Shown here: piece after piece, positions 1-10,456 of the stretch
Layout of the letters: each line of letters starts with the position of its first letter
How positions within the stretch are numbered: the stretch's first letter is position 1
Assembly (NCBI RefSeq): GCF_035594125.1
Contig: NC_087161.1
Span: 7,940,001-8,004,000, forward strand
Length of the DNA stretch: 64,000 bases
Source: Scylla paramamosain
Taxonomy: Eukaryota > Arthropoda > Malacostraca > Decapoda > Portunidae
Direction: 5' to 3'
Position numbers and translations under genes: made by a program
Notes under the pieces: generated by a model
Seen by the model: only the letters and a program-made list of their open reading frames with translations
Database searches by the model: none
Told to the model about the DNA's origin: nothing

Positions 1-738
1 GTAGAACACCAGTCTTATTATACAGACGTCTTATAGCCTCACAAACTAAACATTAGAATTTCAGATAGAATATGTTCTAATATTTTACTTTTTTCACACC
101 AAGACTCTCTTATATATACAGGGAGTCCTGTGGAGAAGTAATCAAACTATAAGGAGTCTGGAGAGTTGATTTAACTAGAGTTGGCAATCAAGAGATTGTT
201 AGATTGGTTTACGTCACAATACACAAGACATTTTGTGTATTTAGGGACACTTAACGCATCTAAGTTTTATTCTGTTTTTATCCGACTTGAAGTTTTCACC
301 AGGTTGGCTACTCTGGTTCAGTGCTAAAAAAAAATACTATTGGTAGTATAATTCCTGAGACCTAATTTCATTTAAAAGGGACTGGATAGTGTTCCATGTG
401 CAGCATTTTAAATAGCTAAATATAGTTGGGATGCAACAGAAGTGGCTTGTTACAGAAAGGGCACATGAACAGAAAGGGTCTGAGCAGTTTCACAGGTTTT
501 TTTTTTTTTTTTTTTTTCCAATTTGTATCTACATGATATATGAAAGAAGAGCTCTCTATCCTTACCAATATATACCGAACGCCTATCTACACAAATGTAC
601 GCTATATCCTCACCATACTCTTTAATGCTGTCAGATGTCTGAATATTAATGCGTAGGGCATCACAGTTGGTGCACAACACGCATAAAACACATCAGTATC
701 AATCAGTTTTGTTTTAACGCCACGGATGGTTACATACA
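1..738. other. No gene seen; AT-rich flank
   Basis: AT-rich sequence with a poly-T run at about 498-518. Short open frames here, including those reading through the poly-T, have no recognisable motif or splice context. I assign nothing. Confidence 0.6.
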
Positions 739-769
739 GTGACGGGTGCCACTTTGGCTTGTTATCTAC
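739..769 (+). repeat. Left terminal inverted repeat of Merlin element
   Basis: Reads inward as GTGACGGGTGCCACTTTGGC followed by TTGTTATCTAC. It matches the reverse complement of 1472-1503 with a few mismatches and one indel, all in the outer third. Confidence 0.8.
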
Positions 770-954
770 CTGTCATGAGCCTTCTTTGGTATGCGATCTA
801 CACTTATTTTGCGATCTACGAGTTATGACTCTTCATTTGTATGCAATCTACACTTTATATTGTGATCTACAACAAGAAAAGTTGTACTTGTCAAGAACAA
901 GGAAAACACTTGTCCTAATTTCGAGAGAAAATGTCTGGTTAGAGAGTCTGAAGC

Positions 955-1260
955 ATGAGTGTCTGTTCTGTTGTCGAAGTTCAAAGAAGAGACCGTGAGA
1001 CACTTCACCCAATTATTCAGAGGGAAGTCGCTGAAGTCTCAATAATCCATTCCGACAACTGGCCAGCTTACTCTAATTTAAACCAACTCAAACTTCATCA
1101 TTTTTCCGTAAATCATCAGCAATATTACGTCGATTCTAACATCGGAGCTCATACTCAAGAAACTGAAAGATCCTAGCTTGATGCGAACATTCGTATATTG
1201 AAAACAATGTGAGGCATCAATCAAAGAGCATTTCAATCTCACTGAGACTACTTCTGTTGG
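955..1260 (+). pseudogene. ISXO2-like transposase remnant (Merlin)
   Basis: The frame opening near 955 gives a catalytic-core fragment with the motifs RDRETLHPIIQ, IIHSDNWPAYSNL, HHFSVNH, YYVDSNIGAHTQETE and, after a gap, a degraded INQRAF region. This matches the ISXO2/IS1595 DDE-type core: an Asp in HSDNWPAY and the HTQ..E block. Only about 100 codons remain; TAG and TGA stops appear from about 1175 onward and the N-terminal zinc-binding half is not recognisable. It lies centrally between the inverted repeats in the expected orientation. Non-functional. Confidence 0.75.
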
Positions 1261-1471
1261 TGGATGATGAGAAAAGAAGCTCCTGACCTCTATTTAGCAT
1301 TTTTAGCCGATGTACTGTTCACTGCTAGAATATGAATAAAAGATTTTTTTTATTTTAATTACATTTTCTCTATGCTTTATATCATTCCAAAATAAAAAGA
1401 AAAACTGCACGGTGTAGATACCTTTTCCTTGTAGATAACAAGGCAAAGTGCGGTGTAGATATTTTTTCCTT

Positions 1472-1503
1472 GTAGATAACAAGCCAAAGTAGCACCTAGT
1501 GAC
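1472..1503 (-). repeat. Right terminal inverted repeat of Merlin element
   Basis: Reverse complement of the left end, sharing the block GTAGATAACAAGCCAAAGT. A second partial copy of the same sequence lies just inside, at about 1431-1450. Confidence 0.8.
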
Positions 1504-1769
1504 GTGATACGTCTTGCGCCGCATCACAAATTCTTACCTAACCTTACGTAATAATAACGTACTATCCTTTGACATGTGCAGCCTACAGTTATCGATAAAT
1601 CCTTAGACACCGCGCCAAACTTATAGCGAAATTAGAGGCTTTTGTGGTTAAATATATTGCAATTTCTACATATGTAACTATCTCGGCAATAACACCGTGA
1701 GATATAAGAAACTTCAGAGCAGCATCATTCTATCATTCCTTCTGTCAGAGTACCAACACTCCGTACTAG
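1504..1769. other. No gene seen
   Basis: Unremarkable AT-rich spacer between the Merlin element and a poly-A/(TA)n tract. No motif recognised. Confidence 0.5.
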
Positions 1770-1942
<173 letters not shown>

Positions 1943-2094
1943 CTTGCTTTCATGCATGAAGGCTACTTCTGAGGTGTATGGAGAAGTAATGGCACATGAT
2001 TTGTGATATTATTGAACAGATATATGTTCTTTGCTATTAGTGATCTCCCTTTGACAATATAGTACTCCATGTTTAATGAGGATGTTATTAGTCT

Positions 2095-2152
2095 TGTCAG
2101 TTCTGTTCCTGACTCTGTTTAGAGTGTCAGTTCTGTTCCTGACTGTTTAGAG
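2095..2152. repeat. 30-bp tandem duplication in the Tc1 5' region
   Basis: The unit starting TGTCAGTTCTGTTCCTGACT occurs at 2095-2124 and again at 2125-2152, the second copy 2 bp shorter. It sits in the untranslated 5' part of the transposon. Confidence 0.85.
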
Positions 2153-2294
2153 TACATGCATTGTTGAGGTGCGTGCGGTAGACGTCCTTTATTGACCGCT
2201 TTTCAAGTGTATTGTTTATAACATTTATACACTAGCATAACATAATGCTTTTCTTGTTATTTTTGTAGCTCTTTGTCCTTTCTTTCCAGAAAAT

Positions 2295-3335
2295 ATGGGT
2301 AGAAAATGTGATTTTAACTCCTGAAATCAAAGCTATACTCAGAACAAAAACTTCAAATCGAGAAGTTTCTCATCGAGTTCTTGTTTCTGAAGCATTGGTA
2401 AGGCGAATCAAGAAGAAAATATAATTAGGTGAAGAATTAGTACCTAAGAGTGAGAAAAGATATGGCCGGAAACCTATTTTTTTTTTCACCGAGGGGAGAA
2501 TGATGCTTGAAGAAAACTTGTCGTGAGAATCGATTTTCTGCAACTAAAGAAATAAAAACCAAGCTTGAAAGCAATAGCATTCAAACTTCAGAAAGGACTG
2601 TGAGGAGCAAGCTCATCGATATGCATTTCAAGGCCTGCAGACCCGCCCGAAAGCCAAAAATGATTGAGGCAATGAAAAAGAAACGACTTCAGTGGGCAAA
2701 AGCTTAGCATCGTGATCTCGACTTTTGGAAATCAGTATTTGTTCCAACAATATAAGTTTGCACTTTCTCCTTATCATGCACTCTTTAACATACCTAAGAG
2801 GTATTCACATTAATATACTACCTTCTGTTGCTTTCTGTTTTAGGTTTGCTTCAGTGACAAGAGCACCTTCAAAATCACGATGCACAAGTCTCAGTATGTG
2901 TGACAGCACCCTGGTAAAAAATCCAATCCGGACTGTGTTGTTTCAACAGTAAAACATCCAACTAAAGTAATTATTTAGTCTGTCATCAGTGGAAAAGGAA
3001 CAGGGCGTCTGTACGTAGTTAGGGACACCATGAAGCAAGACCAATACAAAGACATCCAGCTCCAAAATAGGGTACTTCCTCAAATTAGAGATTGGTTTCC
3101 TAATGGAGAACCTTACATATTCATGCAACATGGAGCTCCTTGCCATACAGCACGATCAGTAAAAGCATTTTTGCAGGACAAGGACATTCCCCTGCTGACC
3201 TGGCTGGGGAATTCGCCAGACATGAATCCGAATGAAAATGTTTGGGAGCTGGTGAAGAGAGAGGTGGCAAGACATGATAACAACAAAAGCTCAACTGATT
3301 GCAGAGATTATTTATTCATCTTTGGAATCATCACT
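2295..3335 (+). pseudogene. Tc1-like transposase, 5' portion, with one intron
   Basis: ATG at 2295 opens a frame beginning MGRKCDF. Helix-turn-helix type sequence (EIKAILRTKTSNREVSHRVL) is followed by frameshifts and stops. From 2507 the frame continues, is interrupted by a probable intron (2735-2843), and resumes with the first catalytic Asp in FSDKSTF. Two TGG codons have become stops. The catalytic block at about 3110-3260 has FMQHGAPCHTA and NSPDMNPNENVW: the usual second Asp is His, the final Glu is present, and 34 residues separate them, which is DD34E spacing. The frame is cut at 3335 by the BEL/Pao LTR. Confidence 0.85.
2735..2843 (+). other. Probable spliceosomal intron in Tc1 transposase
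   Basis: Begins GTATTTG and ends CTGTTTTAG, with a pyrimidine-rich 3' part. Removal joins the codons for FWKS to VCFSDKSTF in frame, restoring the conserved region before the first catalytic Asp. Length 109 nt. Inferred from frame continuity; no transcript evidence. Confidence 0.6.
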
Positions 3336-3865
3336 TGTTACTGTATGTAAAGCGTATGTACCTCACATCATTATTCCTCGGCATTCATAAGTGAAATGTT
3401 CAATAGTTTTCTATTTGCATGAAAACGTGTAATGTGTGTAAGTATTAGTATTCAATTCTATATTAAGCACCAAAGCTGATGCTCACTTGTTAGTAAAGTG
3501 TGGTTAACCCACTGGTCACCTGTGACCTGCGGGCATCACGCACGTCCAAGTCGCGCTCGAAGACGGGCAGAATGGTGACCGAGGTAAATACTTTAATTTT
3601 GTAGTAAAAACTGATTGTCATAGTGCCAAGTTGATTGCATGTATTGTTAATGAATATTGTAATATGTTGAAAGTGTTTAATATCAGTGTATAATGTTATT
3701 GTAAGAAATTGAGACCGAGAACTTGTTCGCAGTTCTTACAGTCATGCCTGCCTCATCAATAAATGTCAGAGAGAGAACTGCCTTTTCTCGACCCTACGAT
3801 GGTGGGGTGTGATCAGTAAAACAGATCACCTGAGAGCCAATTGATGCCCTGCCGGTGCGGCTACA
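3336..3865 (+). repeat. 5' LTR of BEL/Pao element
   Basis: TG...CA termini and an AATAAA polyadenylation signal within TCATCAATAAATG near 3757. Closely similar to 13363-13891 and to the solo LTR at 47678-48231. Confidence 0.92.
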
Positions 3866-4200
3866 GTAACAACTTGACCTACAAGCAAGAAATCAGCTCC
3901 ACGTGAGACCGTAGCAAGAGTGAGTCAAAGGACGAGGGGACGCTGACGTAAGCTTATAGGTTGACCTCTGAGGCCCCAGGGTCAGCTCTACCCTTCACGA
4001 CAACCACTCTCTTCTACCCACAGTGTCTTGCCACCATTTTGTAGAACCCATGGTGACAGGCAAGAAAGTATAATAGTATGTATGTGCACTGAATTGAGTA
4101 GCCTAAGTGAACGAAAATTACCCACAATTAGTTAGTATTAGAGTGGTAATTTTAATTGCTCTTTCAGTGTCTCAGTATTGACACAGTAAAGTTGTTAGAT

Positions 4201-5870
4201 ATGTCTGATACTGAGGAAATTAATGCCGTAGATGGCCTTAGGTAAGGTGAGGATGAGCAAGTGGAGAAGAGTCAAGCTTATAATGAAGAAGTTAGTGTCA
4301 GGGGACAGGTGCTGACCGACAAAGGAAGGGAATATCAAGTCATTGTAACCAAGGGAAGATCGTAAATGGAGCAGTGTTCCAAGCAAAATTAAGAAAGGAC
4401 TAAACATTGTAATTAGCCCCTTTGAATTAGAGCCCATGTCAAACGAAGTAATAGAGGCATTTCACCAGTATTATGTGGAATACACAAAACTGGTGGAACT
4501 AGAGCCAGAAAGGTCAGAGGAGCTAAATGAAGGGCTGGAACACAACCAACGAGTTCACCATGAAATATTAGAAAGTATAGAATGTAAAAGAAAAGAGTTA
4601 AAGAGTGACAAAGGATCAATATGTTCTAGCAAATGGTCTAGACATTCTAGAGTCTCATCTATTTCATCACGTTCATCAGCACAAAGAAAGCAAGAAGCAG
4701 CAGCAAAGGTAGCCAGACTTAGAAAGGAAATGGAATATCATGATAGTTTAGAAGAGGCAGAAGTTAGGTTAGCTAAAACAAAGGCAGAGGCAGAAGTTAT
4801 GTTAGCTAAGATGAAAGCAGAGGCAGAAGTTAGGGTAGCTAGAGACCAGGCAATGTTCGCAAAGAAAAACAAAGAGAGAGATTTAGCAGTCACTAGTGCA
4901 GAACTTAATGCTCTTAGCTTAGTTGAAGAAGAAGTAAAAATGCTTCCAGGTAATGATGAAAGTGTAGAGAAGCAAAGTTATCTTCAACAATACATAGAGT
5001 CACACAATGAAATGAAAGTACAAGCAATTGCAAATCAACAAAATGACAATGCCATGCCTCACAAATATGTTACATTCCATGACCCACAGGAACCTTCTTC
5101 TTGCAATAGAGATAATGAATTGATGACAAAATTTGTCCATATACTTCATTTAATGAAGTATATGGACAAATATTTAGTGGACCTCAAGCAATAAATCTCA
5201 ACCCTACAGCTCAAAGTCTTGTACCAAGTTCTTATAGACACACTCATAATGTCAACATGCCTAATAATGTGAGACAGAATCATCAATCCTTTTCCCATCC
5301 TGGGGGAACCTTTGCAATTAACATACCTGATCCCAAGTGGAGCCTCCAATAGAACCTAACACTTTTGATGGAGAACCCATGGAATTTCCAAGTTGGTTGA
5401 AAAACTTTGAAACTTTTGTAGAATCTAGAACTTCTATTAGTAGAGAGAGACTTGCCTACTTAGACAGGTATACAACTGGTGAGGCAAAGGATGCCATTAA
5501 AATGTTAATGCACTTTAACTATGATGCTGACTATGTGCAAGCAAAGAAAATTCTTAGGGATAGATTTGGAAACAAAAGCATCATAGCTGATGCTTACACA
5601 AAAAAGTTAATGAATTGGATACCAATCTCTCCACATGATGGTCCAGCATTAACAGCATTCTCAGATTTTTTGAAGTGCTGTTTAGCTGCAATGAAACACA
5701 TTTCTTATTTGTCATTTCTGAATGACCCGAGAGAGCAGAGAAAGGTGCTAGCAAAACTCCCTGAACATATTGTTGATGACTGGAGAAAGCAAGTAATGAT
5801 ATACCTTGATATTAACAGTAATAACAACACTCCTAGTAGTTTGAAGAGCACCACCCTTTGAAATGTTATG
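4201..5870 (+). pseudogene. BEL/Pao gag, frameshifted
   Basis: Probable start ATG at 4201 (MSDTEEINAVDG) with an in-frame TAA after 14 codons. The frame shifts near 4360 and is open from 4436 to about 5130, giving an acidic/basic coiled coil with heptad-like repeats (EAEVRLAKTKAEAEV). At 5131-5171 a perfect palindrome coincides with another frame change. The downstream frame (5337-5861) has EPMEFPSWLKNFETFVESR and RERLAYLDRYTTGEAKDAI, typical of BEL/Pao gag (DUF1759-like). At least three frame changes, so no functional Gag. Confidence 0.8.
5131..5171. repeat. 41-bp near-perfect palindrome inside gag
   Basis: ATTTGTCCATATACTTCATT, one T, then its exact reverse complement. The 20-bp arms with a 1-nt centre sit exactly where the gag frame is lost. 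This looks like a local snap-back (template-switch) mutation, since related gag frames continue on the far side. Confidence 0.9.
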
Positions 5871-7918
5871 TGAATTTGTCCAGAAAGAAGCAAAAGGAGC
5901 AAGCAATCCTTTTGTTTCCTGGGATTTTTTCAGTAAATAGGGAAGTAAATGATTGGATCAAAACTCAAGCAAAGGCAACCAATTGGAAACCAAGGGAATC
6001 AAACATCATGACAAAGAATAGAGGGAGTAGAACTTTCATGGCTAAAGCAATTGAATTGACAATGTGGTCATTCCAAAGTAAAGTAAATGTACAAGCCAAC
6101 AAACAGCATCCCAAGGAGCAGGAAAGGAAAGGACAATTCTGTCACTACTGCACAAAGGATCATGATTTAGATAATTGCAAGGAATTTGCCAAACTTGATG
6201 GTAATACTAGATACAAAGTTGCTAAAGAAAAAAGGTTATGTACAGGGTGTTTAGAAATGGGTCACAAGGGAAAGGACTGTAGAAGAAGGAAAGTTTGTAA
6301 AGTATGTCAGAGATACCATCCCACAGCTCTTCACAATGATGACATGACAAGAACTGAGAGCCAAAGGATGCCAGCACAAGCAACTCACCCAAAAGGTGAT
6401 AAACCCACAGTAGTAGCAAATAAGGTCAAAGTGACAGAATCAGTGACACATGACATGCACACCATGATAGTTCCTGTATGGTTACATCATGTTAGTAATG
6501 AAGAGAATAAAGTTTTAGTGTATGCCCCGCTGGATGAGCAGTCTGATGCTTCATTCATCAAGGAAAGCACTCTGAATAAATTGGGAGTTAGCGGACCATC
6601 AGTGTCACTTAATATCCACACAATAAGTGGAAAACAAACCACTGATTCTACCAAAATTCATGGACTTAAAGTGAGAGGTTATGATGAAGTGGAAATATCA
6701 CTCCCTTCAGCACATTCAACAGAAAACATTTCAGCTGGACGGAGTCAGATTCCAAGGCCCGAGACTGCTTGTGACTGGCCCCATTTAAAGGTAATCTCTG
6801 ACAAACTAATGAAATATGACCCAAATGTTGACACAGGACTCCTCATTGGTCTTGACTGTGCAGAAGCCATTATGGCAAAAGAGCAAATAGCAGGTGACAG
6901 CAAGAAGCATCCCTATGCTCGTAGGACAGAGCTAGGTTGGGGGATCATTGGTAGAATCTCTCTTCATACAAGTCCATTGGAGGATACAGTGGTAGTCTAC
7001 AGAACAGTGACACAAGAAGTAGAAAACAGTGAAGAAAAGAGGGTTCATTTCTTAGTGGTTCCTACTAAAACCAAAGAGGTGATTAATCCTTCTCAAGTGA
7101 GAGATATGTTTGAACTTGACTTTATTGATAGAAAGTCAGCTGACACTCCATTATCATATGAAGATAAAAGGTTTATGAGTAAGATGAAAGAAGGAGTACA
7201 TCAGCTGAAGGATGGACATTATGAGTTGCCCCTTCCTCTTAAAGATGATAATGTCAAGCTTCCAAACAACAAACTATTAGCAGAGCAGAGACTCAATAAG
7301 TTAAGAGCTAAACTTAAGAAGGATAATCAACACAAAGGTGATTACAAAGTGTTAATGGATGATATGATTACCAAAGGTTATGCAGAGGTTGTACCGACAA
7401 AGGATTTAGTTAGGAATGATGGTAAGGTCTGGTACATTCCACATCATAGAGTCTATCATCTGAGAAAGCCAAAGAAGTTGAGAGTTGTATTTGACTGTAG
7501 TGCAAACTACAGGAACCAATCATTAAACAGTCACCTGTTACAAGGCCCAGACCTTACCAACAAACTTGTCAGAGTGTTGTGTAGGTTTAGGCAAGAAAGC
7601 ATTGTACTTGTATGTGATATAGAAGCAATGTACCATCAACTGAAGGTCAACCCAGAACACAGAGACATGTTTAGATTCCTTTGGTGGGAAAATGGTGACT
7701 TTAATAATGAGATAGCTGAATACAGGATGACAGCTCACCTGTTTGGAGCTCCAAGTGTAGCTAACTTTGCACTTAGGAAAGCTGTAGATGACTACGGGTG
7801 TGGATCTAATTCAGCCAAGTTTGTAAGAAACAACTTTTATGTTGATGATGGTTTGAAGTCAGTAGCTACAATGGATGAAGCCGCAGAGCAAAGAATTATG
7901 TTACAAGGGAGGTTTTAA
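5858..7918 (+). pseudogene. BEL/Pao CCHC, protease-like and RT domains
   Basis: An open stretch of 686 codons. Near residues 90-140 are cysteine/histidine knuckles (CHYCTKDHDLDNC, CTGCLEMGHKGKDC, CKVCQRYH). Around residue 225 is PLDEQSDASFI, in the place of the retropepsin active site. From residue about 480 to the end is reverse transcriptase, with LVCDIEAMYHQL and NNFYVDDGLKS carrying the catalytic aspartates. The frame follows gag with a shift and ends at 7918, where the RT continues in another frame from about 7875. Similar proteins are polyprotein parts of BEL/Pao elements; here the single polyprotein is broken. Confidence 0.85.
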
Positions 7919-8276
7919 CCTTCATAAGTTCTTGTCAAACAACAAAGATGTATTAGCTGCAATTTCTCCTCACGAGAGAGCAGATGGAATTAAAAGTTTG
8001 GATTTTAGTAAGAGTGAAGACACACTGTCTATAGAAAGAACTTTGGGAGTTGAGTGGTGCATAGAATCTGACACATTTCAATTCAGAATAAAGCTGAAAT
8101 ACAAGCCACTCACCAGGAGAGGCATTCTGTCAACAGTGAGCTCTATATATGATCCATTAGGTCTATTGTCACCTCTCATACTGACTGGAAAGCAAATTTT
8201 ACAAGAATTGTGTATGAATGCAGTTGAATGGGATGATGAGGTGCCAGATTATGTCAAACCTAAAATGGAAGGATGA
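7875..8276 (+). pseudogene. BEL/Pao RT C-terminal part
   Basis: Continuation of pol in a shifted frame: GFNLHKFLSNNKDVLAAI, then TLGVEWCIESDTFQFRI and LTRRGILSTVSSIYDPLGLL, a stretch highly characteristic of BEL/Pao RT-RNase H linkers. It ends in a stop at 8276. The next 170 bp hold more pol in mixed frames, including HHFSDACQEGYGQCSYI. Confidence 0.8.
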
Positions 8277-8446
8277 ACTGCACAAACTAGACCAGCTAAA
8301 AGTACCTAGATGTTACAAACCTGATGACTGGGGAAGTAGAGAAGGTTGAACTCCATCACTTTTCAGATGCCTGCCAAGAGGGATATGGCCAATGCTCATA
8401 CATTAGATAAATTAGCAAGACTGGCTGAATTCATTGTGCATTAGTA

Positions 8447-9538
8447 ATGACAAAGTCACGTGTCACACCTCTAAAAACCATGACAATTCCCAGATTAGAA
8501 CTAGCAGCAGCAGTGGTGTCAGTTAGAATCCATAAACTCTTAAAGGGAGAACTTGAGCATAATAATGTGGAAGAAGTATTTTGGACAGACAGCAAAGTAG
8601 TCCTTGCTTACATTGCAAATGAAGCAAAGAGATTCCATGTAAATGTTGCAAATAGAGTAGAAACAATTAGAGATCACACTTCACCAGATCAGTGGAAATT
8701 TGTAGAGACATGGTATAACCCAGCAGATCATGCATCTAGAGGCATGACAGCAGATGAATTGTGTAATAGCAAGATCTGGTGGAACGGCCCAGAATTCCTT
8801 TGGCAACATAGTAAAATGGATAGCCATCCTCAGTACAAGGTCATAAATGAAAATGACCCAGAAATGAAGAAAGTTGTATACCATGCTGTAGGTACACAAC
8901 AGCCCACAGATGTACTAGAAAGACTTGAGTATTTTTCTGATTGGTTTAAAGCAAAGAGGGCAGTTGCTGTATGCCTCAAGCTTCTGAACAGTTTCAAAGG
9001 AAAAGGTGATGGCACCACTAAAGTAAAAGGAGACACATATGAGCTGGCGAATGTAGCAGAAGTGTCAGAAGCTGAAAATGAAATTATAAAACAACTGCTA
9101 GCAAAGGCATTCCAAAGAGAGATAAATGTATTGAAATCATCTACTAACCATAATTCTTTAATTAAAGGGGACAATGACAAAGGAACAAAAGTGATAGACA
9201 AGACCAATTCCCTCTATAAGTTAGATCCCTTCACTGATAAAAATGGTATCATGAGAGTAGGAGGAAGATTGAGGCTTTCAAATCTGACAGATGAATCCAA
9301 ACATCCAGTCATCCTTCCCAAAACATCACACATAACCCAGCTGATAATATGCCACCACCACATAAGAACAAATCATCAAGGCAGGGGCATAACTTTAAAT
9401 GAAATCAGGTCATGTGGGTACTGGATAGTAGAAGGATCATCCCTAGTATCAAGGCATTTTTCAAAGTGTATTATCTGTCAAAAAGTTAGAAAAACAACAC
9501 ATGTCAGAAGATGGCAGACCTGCCTATCAACAGACTAG
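8447..9538 (+). pseudogene. BEL/Pao RNase H-like and integrase N-terminal region
   Basis: 363 open codons. Motifs: TIPRLELAAAVVSVRI and VFWTDSKVVLAYI (RNase H-like, BEL/Pao type), WYNPADHASRGM, then RVGGRLRLSNL, an H-H-C-C zinc-binding part (ICHHHIRTNHQG and CIICQKVRK) of integrase. It ends at a stop at 9538; the integrase core follows in other frames. Confidence 0.85.
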
Positions 9539-10349
9539 AACCATCACCTTTTACATACTCAGCAGTAGATTTCTTTGGCCCTTTCTATGTCAAAGAGGGG
9601 CGTAAAGAGCTTAAAAGACATGGAGTGCTCTTTACTGCATGGCAAGTAGAGCCGTGCACATAGAGACATCCAACAGCATGGATACAAGTTCCTTCCTAAG
9701 TGCATATCGTCGCTTTGTAGGATGAAGAGGGCCTGTAAGACAGTTGAGATGTGACCAAGGAACTAACTTTGTAGGAGCCAAATCAGAGTATGAGAAATGC
9801 TTGAAAGAAGTAAATAACAAGGAAGTCAGACAAGAACTCATGAAAGGTCAGTGTGACTGGATTGTTTTTAACATGAATGTACCCAATTCCAGTCACATGG
9901 GAGGTTTTTTGGAAGAGGCAGATATGCACAGTGAGAAATGTACTCTCTGTGTTACCTGATCAGCATGGTACTCAGTTAGATGACCAAGATCTGAGAACCT
10001 TCTTAGTTGAAGCTGAAAATATAGTTAATGGTCATCCCTTAACTGTGGACCATCTTAACTCCCTAGAAAGTCCTACACCGTTGACACCCAGTAATTTGTT
10101 AACTATGAAAACAAAGGTAGTACTGCCTCCTCCAAGCATTTTCATTAAGAAGGACCTGTACTGCTTAAAGAGATGGCACAGAGCACAATACCTGGCCAAC
10201 CAGTTCTGGTCCAGGTGGTAAAAAGGAGTATGTGCAATTCCTACAACTTAGAAATAAGTGGACAGCACCAAAGAGGAATCTTAGTGTAAATGACATAGTT
10301 ATCATCAAGGATCAGAATGTAGCAAGGAACCAGTGGAAACTGGGAAGAG
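9539..10349 (+). pseudogene. BEL/Pao integrase core, fragmented
   Basis: Pieces in different frames: [18 protein letters not shown] near 9550, RCDQGTNFVGAKSEYEK from about 9745, then HMGG near 9895 and DQDLRTFLVEAENIVNGHPL with RWHRAQYLANQFWSRW up to 10219. Frameshifts separate all of them. The last piece, ending KDQNVARNQWKLGRV, is cut at 10349 by a LINE and resumes at 13078. Confidence 0.75.
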
Positions 10350-10456
10350 TTTTTTTTTTTTTTTATGTAGGAAGGACACTGGCCAAGGGCAACAAAAATC
10401 CAATAAAAAAAAATGCCCACTGAAATGCTAGTCCCTTAAAAGGGTCAAAGCAGTGG

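Larger units (their letters stand above)
739..1503 (+). mobile_element. Merlin/IS1016-type DNA transposon, decayed
   Basis: About 765 bp bounded by inverted repeats of about 31 bp (739-769 and 1472-1503), both containing the shared core CTTTGGCTTGTTATCTAC. Inside the ends are repeated GATCTAC/GTAGAT motifs (left about 790-871, right about 1412-1480). The body carries remains of an ISXO2-like (IS1595/IS1016) transposase domain, the family called Merlin in animals. Family assignment is from protein motifs and known Merlin structure; I could not confirm the expected 8-9 bp target duplication. Confidence 0.75.
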
